NCBI GenBank assembly: GCA_024699855.1 | Contig: JAMPIQ010000001.1 | Coordinates: 9,176,001 to 9,240,000 of the forward strand | From: Aphelenchoides besseyi | Taxonomy: Eukaryota > Nematoda > Chromadorea > Rhabditida > Aphelenchoididae | Length of the DNA stretch: 64,000 nucleotides | Reading direction: 5' to 3' | Shown: piece after piece, positions 57,866 through 64,000 of the stretch | How positions within the stretch are numbered: position 1 is the stretch's first letter | Layout of the letters: every line of letters begins with the position of its first letter | Position numbers and translations under genes: made by a program | The notes under the pieces: generated by a model | Databases searched by the model: none | Told to the model about the DNA's origin: nothing | The model's input: only the letters and a program-made list of their open reading frames with translations

Positions 57866-60800
57866 ATGGATTCGCAGAACATTGAAATTCAAGCAGAAAT
57901 TCGCGCTCTTGAACAAGTTCAGAACATGTTTCAACGTCCGGAACAGTTGGAGAAATTGGACGTTGTGCGAAAAAAAGCTGATGGCAAGAAGGTGAGTTCT
58001 CAATTGAAGTCAACAACATTCTTTCTTGGTTTACAGGCAGCAGTCGAAGCGATGTTAAGAACAGGAGTTCATTCGCAATTGGAAGGAATTCGATCGGCAA
58101 TCCAACATTTGAGAACCGCAAATTCGGATATTACAGAAATTGAAAGGGGGTATGTTTACTTGATGTGATTCATTTGCTTATATAATCTTCTTCAGGATGA
58201 GCAATGTGTTGATTCGTCTTAAAGAAGTCACCGGACTGAAATCGCGAATGAGCAAACTGAGCGAAGCAAACGCAATTCACAGTCAATATGCAACAGCAAT
58301 GGACAATCTAAAACACATCTTCAACATCACAGACACAGTCGAGAAGACTCACGGTCTAATCGCTGACGGGAAACTACTTTTGGCACACAAAAAGTAATTA
58401 GTGAATGCTAACGACTATGAATATCTTTTGCAGTATCATGGACTTGGAGAATGCTAGAGACGATTTGATGAACGAAGTGCACAAAATGCAATCCGATCGA
58501 TCCGAATACGATTTGAATGTGAGTTCAAATTCCTATTGCATGTGATCGTGAGTTCAGCTTCTGAAAAACTACTTTTCCGAGTTGGACGTTTTGGTCGCTA
58601 ATTTGGGCAAACAGTTGTGGTTCATTTGCGAAAAGGCGTTGTTGGCGGTGAATGCCGATGAGAGTTCGAAACAGTTGGTTTCGGCATTGCGAATCATTGA
58701 ACGTGAAAATCGGTAAGTTTAGTGAATATACGACTTTTCGAGCTGTGATTGCAGAATCGACGATCATTATCGTAAACTACACAAACAGAATCCAAATACT
58801 TTTGTTCCACCGGGGCGTCCAAGACTGTGGAAGAGACAGTTGTTTGCTGTTTTAAAGAAAATGGTCGACAACAAAATTGAAGGAAGTCAGTTCGAAGATC
58901 GATCAGCAAATCGACAGTGGTTGGCAAGGTTTGGGTTATTGTTTGATTGTCACCACGAACGCTTGTTCAGATACCTTGAAGTGATAAGCAATTACATGTT
59001 GAACGATCTGAAGATAGTGAAGAGCGGACTGGTCGCATTGTTTCCACCGGAATATCGTATTTACGATCGTTTTCTCGAGTTTTATCATAGCAGCGTTTCG
59101 GAGAGAGTCAGTTCAACAATTGATAGTCCGATAATTTAAGATTTAGATAAAAGAAATCGCTTCAGTTTCACTGGAAAGAAACGAAATTGTTCAGCTTCTG
59201 AGTTGGATCAAAAACTACGGGTACTTTTCTATCTATAAACACACCTTTTTCAACATTTTCTCTGTAGAAGTGAGTCGATGTTGGGCGATCCGAAGCTGGG
59301 AATCGAAATTGGACCGTTTCTCGTCGACAATCCACTTCTGCCACGATCCAAACTTGATCAGCTGTTTGACGGATTCATCGACAGTACACAAAGAGATCTT
59401 CATTCTTGGATGGAAAGAGCGTTATCCGGAGAGAAAGACGTGAGTTCGATTCAATATGAGTGATCGCTTGTTTTTTAGGATTGGTATCGCAACATTCAAC
59501 CGGAAGAAGACAGCAGTGGTCATTACTATTCACAACTGCCGAGCATTCTGTTTGGAATGGTTGACGATCAGGTTTGTACACAAAGATGAAAATTGTGTTT
59601 GATATTGTTTTAGGTGACTTTGACAAAAGTGATTTCGCATGCTGTAATTCCTCGGCTGATAAACGTTTCTATTGACGAGCTTTTGGAAGTGGCTGTCAAG
59701 TACAAAGACGCCACAACTGCTTATCGAAATAAGCACTTTGAAAACCGAGAAGTTTTAACGGGTTTCACATCAACAATGGTGAGAAAGAACGATTGAATTT
59801 CGAGTAACCCAACATTTAGATTGCCATTGCTAACAACATTGATGGATGTGTTATGTTGACGAATGAACTTGAAAAGAAAATGCGGTTAACCATCGAGTCG
59901 CAGAGCGGTGATTTGTCGTCTCCGACCTCACCAAAGAACTCGATCGAATCGCCGCTAACCGGCAGATCTTTGGCGTCGATGGGAGTGAACAGACAAGAAC
60001 TATTGGATAAGGTCGATCAACTTAAAAAACGTTGGGGTATGGTCTTGGAAACGGCGATTTTTGCGTTGTTGGACGAAGTTTTCGAGGATTGTCGTCAGCA
60101 CTTGAATGCGTTGATGACTCGAGATTGGTGAATCAACATCAAACGATTGATTGAGTGTTTTGACATTTAGGCTTACTGGAAAGGTCAATCCGTTGGGTGT
60201 AATTTGTGAAACGGTTACTGATTATAACCGAGATTATTGTCATCTTCGACCGCAAATTCAATTCACAGTACTGAAAGAAGTGATGTACAAGATTGTCGCT
60301 GAGTATTTGATTGCTATAGATTCACGGTAAAAGCAATTGTCTTTGCGTCTTCTAATTGACTTTGTTTTAGACGTCTAACTTACAACAACTACAAAGAACG
60401 ACAACTTGCAGGTGAACGATTGAAAGAAGAAGCCGAACGCATTGAGCGAACGTTCAATTCAATTAGCGAAAAAATCGATTATCCAGTTGGGTTTTGCAAC
60501 ATACGCTTGAGATCAAATTGTCTTTTAGTTCCCATTAATCACCTCTGTGTTGCCATCAATTGCCGAGATCATCAACATGACCGACAAAAGTCTTCTGTCA
60601 TTGGAAGTCAGTGGATTCGTACGCAAATTTCCGGATGTTCATACCGAATTGATTGCTGCCGTACTACTGTGTCGTGAAGATATTGGACGAAATGAAGCCA
60701 AATCAATTGCCGAAGAAGCGTTAAATCACGTTCGCTTTCATCCCAAGGGCGATCAAGAGATGATCAAACTCTTCCAATTGACCAAAGCCGAAGGAAAACG

Positions 60801-60882
60801 ATCGATAGCACTGGAGGGAATTGTACAATCATTTTTCCCGACCTTCACGATGGTTGCAACACGCGATAGAGGAACATCGTAA
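57866..60882 (+). CDS. sec-6: Exocyst complex component SEC6/EXOC3
   Basis: This is a tethering subunit that docks secretory vesicles at the plasma membrane. It starts MDSQNIEIQAEIRALEQVQN and has about 15 exons and about 745 residues, the usual EXOC3 length. Diagnostic N-terminal helices are NVLIRLKEVTGLKSRMSKLS, EANAIHSQYATAMDNLKHIF and KNIMDLENARDDLMNEVHKM. The helical rods of the Sec6 domain follow (PPEYRIYDRFLEFYHSSVSE, MLGDPKLGIEIGPFLVDNPL, REVLTGFTSTMIAIANNIDG), and the C-terminus is LNHVRFHPKGDQEMIKLFQL. A Ser/Pro insert (SSPTSPKNSIESPLTGRSLA) near residue 500 is lineage-specific as far as I can tell. It lies 170 bp after the helicase gene, so spliced-leader polycistronic transcription is plausible. 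Confidence 0.92.
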
Positions 60883-61010
60883 CATATGATTTTACTTCCT
60901 TATCAAGAGCTTCAAATACAAATGCTGCTTAATTTCTACGTGTGCTTTAGATGCTAACTAGTCAGTATTATAAATTAATGGAACAATTCGATTGCATTTA
61001 TTTACAACAA

Positions 61011-62049
61011 TCAGCCTTGCGTTTTTGTTTCGGCAGCCAAAGTTGCATTGTCTCGACTTTGTTTCGATGCGAAAGTCTCGCTCGAATCTCGAGCCGTGAA
61101 TTCGATCAGGTTTGGACTCAACGCCGTGAACTCAGCGACCGTTTGAATTGGAGTCGATTGGGCCAACGGTTGTGAAATGTTCTGAGGGTTGATTCCGTAG
61201 TTCAAAATATCAACAAAAGCACGTCGATGTGTCGGATCGATTTCGAATCGATGTTGTCGACGAAGACGTGGAAAACGACGCACGAGACTTGGAGGTACGA
61301 AGCGTTCACGAAAGAGCAGAAATGAACCGCAAAGACACTCGATAATCACGACCACGCACATCGTTCCGAAGATCGACCACTGGATTCGACGGTCGACAAC
61401 TGAAAGAAGAATTGAACTGGTTAGTTTGAGCGACCAACCTTCGTCACAGAAACGTCCAAAATAGTCCCGTCTACAAACACAATGAACGCGGCCAACCGTC
61501 CCATCACTGTGCGTGTTTCGATCTTCGCATCGACCGCCATTCCTGCACGGGTTGTGAGCACAGTTTTGGGTTTCTAATCGATAGCTGACTCAATTAGAGC
61601 GGTCACTTACGAACTCGGAAATGTCGAATGGAGGACGAAGATCCAGTGAAACAGAAAAAGTGAGTGGTTGGATCGATCGGCAGAACAGTCAATTTGGCTG
61701 ACGAACAGCAACGAAAACGAGGTGGAGGTTGAAGAGAAGACGGGAGTTTGTTTCGGATTTCGGTCGGAACTTGACATTCCTCTGAGACTGTTGAAGTGGG
61801 TCTGAAACCAAAGAACTAGAAGTGACGAAGAAGAACTCACGTGTATTGATCGCATTCCATTAGTCCGCTTCTTTGACTCCAACCAATCCAAAGAACTTCA
61901 TCGGTCATGTTCAGGCACTCCAACTTTGTCGGTTCTCCTTTTGTGACTTCGATGACTTTGTCGTTGATCGATGGAAAAGAAGACTGAACCAAGAGATAGA
62001 AAGTGAAAAGAATCTGACCGATATGCATTTTGAGTGAAATGAAAGTCAT
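61011..62049 (-). CDS. Single-pass membrane protein with one EGF-like domain
   Basis: The signal peptide comes from MTFISLKMHIGQILFTFYLL (ATG 62049, or the second ATG at 62028). The ectodomain has a Cys-containing module (EPTKLECLNMTDEVLWIGWS, SGLMECDQYT, VSEECQVPTE, RFRCCSSAKL), then an EGF-like domain NCAHNPCRNGGRCED ... VHCVCRRDYFGRFCDE with all six cysteines in the C-x4-C-x5-C...CxC-x8-C pattern. A membrane span follows (IFGTMCVVVIIECLCGSFLL), then a basic stop-transfer segment and a cytoplasmic tail of about 105 residues (RFPRLRRQHRFEIDPTHRRA). About 290 residues in four exons. Receptor or adhesion use is inferred; no orthologue is recognised. Confidence 0.75.
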
Positions 62050-62665
62050 TTCTTCTCGCTGTGAAATGGCCGGTAAGTTCGATTGGTCTTCGGCTCCAAT
62101 TTCTGTTCTTTAGATCTTGGCGAACTAATTGACATTGTTTTCGGTTTGATTCGCACAATTCTGAGCATTCTGAGTGAAGTGTTCGAGTCGATGGTCGGCA
62201 GTAGAGCCACAAACAAAGTTTGTTTCCGTGTGCTTGTTTCGTAGAAACCGTTTTCTTTAGCCGGTCGAATCTCCTTATGAACCACACACTCCACTGCGTA
62301 TCGTGACTCCGATCAAACCCTCAACTTCCGATCCTGTTTGTGACAATCAAAATTTGACGGCCATGAAATCTGAAGAGATTCTCGAAAAGAAGAAAGTTGC
62401 TTAGTTGTTCAACTTGAAATAAACTCACGATCTGTAGTCGATTTGTTTCATTACCCTTGATCTTAACACTTCGAATGTTTACTCTTGTATACAAGTTTAA
62501 TTGATCGATCAGCTTATTGGAGTGATTAAGAGCTGCAGCAATTTTTGTTTTCATTTTTTCAAATGCATCAACTTCATCAAAAGTTGTAAACAAAAATTCT
62601 TTCTTAAAACAATGCGATTGAAATAAACCGGTATGTGAGGTCTTGAACGAACACATTGCTCGTCT
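62050..62665. other. Spacer with doubtful - strand ORFs
   Basis: Two - strand ORFs lie here. The one at 62321-62656 (KMKTKIAAALNHSNKLIDQL) could be an exon, and the one at 62046-62294 abuts the EGF gene start. Neither has a clear family or splice context. Probably UTR or intergenic. Confidence 0.3.
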
Positions 62666-63333
62666 TCATTTCAAGTATCCAGTCGACCTCATTGCCGCCC
62701 AACTGCTCCAAGCTAACGGTAGATTGAGGAGCAGACGAGCAATAGCCACTTCCATTAAAGATCGAAAAACCACGGGGCGTTGCAATAGGTCGATTTCCGT
62801 ATGTGTTTCAAGACTGATAATCGAATAAGCGAGTTCACCGATTTCGAACATGTTCACGAGAATTGCGGCCGCCTAAACGCACTTTAGAACGCTGGTTCTT
62901 TGATTGAACTGACCGTAAACCACGCAAACGGAGTGAACAGTCTGTAGGTATTCGTTACAACGCCGATCAGTAACAGAACAGAAACAAAAACTGCAGTTGC
63001 TTGTTGGACAAAAAATGCGGCTAATCGAACATCTGACCACTCAAAAAGTAGACGGAGAGCATGTTGACGAGCAGATGACATCTCCGATGCGGAAATTAAG
63101 TGTGGAAGGTCATTCTCAAACACGTCATGAATGACTGTAGAACTTGTCACCAACCTCAATCCTAATCAGAGAAACGGCGACCAGAGATGCAGAAAACAAG
63201 GACAGCGAAATGTAACCGATTGCTGCAATTACTAGTCCATGCTGAAAATAGCCATTAGAAGACGTTAGTAATCGGAAAGTACCTTGTAACGAACACAAAA
63301 TACACAACGATTGTATTCGTTTATTTTCACCAT
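62666..63333 (-). CDS. Four-transmembrane protein, unknown family
   Basis: It starts MVKINEYNRCVFCVRYK (63333), with the first intron directly before HGLVIAAIGYISLSLFSASL (TM1). A 40-nt intron (GTTGGTG...TTTGAG) joins IRIE to NDLPHLISASEMSSARQHAL. TM2 is FVQQATAVFVSVLLLIGVVT, TM3 AWFTAAAILVNMFEIGELAY and TM4 ARLLLNLPLAWSSWAAMRST, ending GYLK. About 180 residues. The CxxC near the N-terminus and the four-span layout occur in several small nematode membrane families; I cannot assign one. The intron ends in GAG rather than CAG, chosen because it alone keeps the frame. Confidence 0.65.
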
Positions 63334-63678
63334 AAGCTCTCTATTGCGTTTGTACGTTTCGGTTAGCTAATGGAAACTCGCAGAAGAATATCGACGTTGC
63401 TCACCGCTCGCAACCTTCGCACATTCCATTTAACGTAAGAAGATCTCGTTGTCATTTCCGTGCCGTTTCTTTGCGCTGGCGGGCGGTTAAACGACGATCT
63501 TTCTGTTAATCTGAACTTTGCGGCTTTCTGCTCTGAACACAAACAATAAATCAAGGAGTAAACATAATCAAAGTTGTTGTTCAAACTCATCACAAGTTTC
63601 ATTTCTTTTTGCAATCTGCGGGTCGCAGTCATTCGACTCTTTTCTTCGAGTCGTTAAGCATTTGGTTCGTGTTTTAAA

Positions 63679-64000
63679 ATGTCTGACAAGACGTACAATG
63701 TAATTGACGACGAACAAGAAACCGATGAGTTGTTCAAAGCCATTGGAAGCTCTTCCAAACAGTCACGGTCTCGCAGTCACTCATCTCCACCATTCAACGA
63801 AACGCGTGTTCTCCAATTCAGCAACAGCACATTTGAAGGCAAGAGGGCCAAGAAGATCGTCACTTTTGCCACGCCACCACGTTTTAATCGAAGCTACGAA
63901 GCGGAAAGTGTAAATCGCGCCGAGACGTTGACTTTGTATCGTCCGACCGAGTTCACTTTGCCGAGAACTGTGCCCGCTGAGGATCCGAGTGTTCAGGTAG
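63679..64000 (+). CDS. N-terminal exon of an unknown protein with an RVxF-like motif (3' end outside window)
   Basis: It starts MSDKTYNVIDDEQETDELFK and stays open for 106 codons to the CAG before a GTAG at 63997-64000, which is probably the first intron donor. The sequence is acidic, then Ser/Arg-rich (SKQSRSRSHSSPPFNE), then has GKRAKKIVTFATPPRFNRSY. KIVTF fits the PP1-docking consensus [K/R]x[V/I]xF, followed by a TPP phosphosite-like word. No fold is visible in this disordered N-terminus. Cell-cycle or chromatin association is only a guess. Confidence 0.6.
   Translation, partial: MSDKTYNVIDDEQETDELFKAIGSSSKQSRSRSHSSPPFNETRVLQFSNSTFEGKRAKKIVTFATPPRFNRSYEAESVNRAETLTLYRPTEFTLPRTVPAEDPSVQV

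Noticed and set aside
1..64000. CRISPR array, prophage or bacterial operon
   Set aside because: No regularly spaced repeats were seen, and the genes are intron-rich and metazoan throughout.

Overview
The window is nuclear DNA of a nematode. The evidence is the gene set (a worm-type Argonaute, a transthyretin-like secreted protein, a CAP protein, a 7TM chemoreceptor, a KNL-1 with both SILK and RVSF motifs) and the gene structure: many introns of about 36-50 nt, donors often GTGAGTTC or GTAAG, acceptors TTTCAG or TTTTAG, and intergenic gaps of a few hundred bases. The species is not identified. Coding coordinates are outer limits of spliced genes; I inferred the introns by eye.

Layout. 1-2908: 3' part of a slicer-dead Argonaute (+). 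3.5-5.4 kb: a basic protein and a secreted helical-repeat protein (-). 6.9-9.9 kb: condensin II subunit G2 (+). 10.1-11.6 kb: a small secreted protein (+) and a CAP protein without a visible first exon (-). 12.0-16.9 kb: a broken multi-exon gene (-) carrying two mobile elements, a 2.5-kb Ginger-like DNA transposon (14132-16628) and a 5'-truncated LINE (13184-13622). Its reading frame runs cleanly across both insertion points. 17.6-18.9 kb: a Myb/SANT-like protein (-). 19060-21815: a nearly identical second copy of condensin G2 exons 3 to the end, without promoter or N-terminal exons. 22-24 kb: a disordered Ser-rich protein. 24.9-27.5 kb: a dynamin-related (DRP-1-like) gene with two in-frame stops. 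27.9-35 kb (+): a transthyretin-like protein, an SRSF1-type splicing factor, KNL-1 and a mucin-like membrane protein. 36-45.3 kb: an SDR enzyme, a chemoreceptor, three small secreted proteins and an esterase-like membrane protein lacking the nucleophile motif. 45.8-50 kb: an OATP/SLCO transporter (-) with a + strand gene nested in one intron. 50-55.5 kb: no recognisable protein gene, but a clear initiator tRNA-Met. 55.5-60.9 kb: a UPF1/IGHMBP2-type helicase and exocyst SEC6, 170 bp apart. 61-63.3 kb: an EGF-domain membrane protein and a 4TM protein (-). The window ends inside a + strand gene with an RVxF-like motif.

The most distinctive parts are the 7-22 kb block (fresh duplication, two transposon insertions in one dead gene), the dynamin gene that is intact apart from two stops, and several gene-structure oddities: a nested gene, a possible poison exon and an intronic foldback. 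I found no CRISPR, prokaryotic or viral system.
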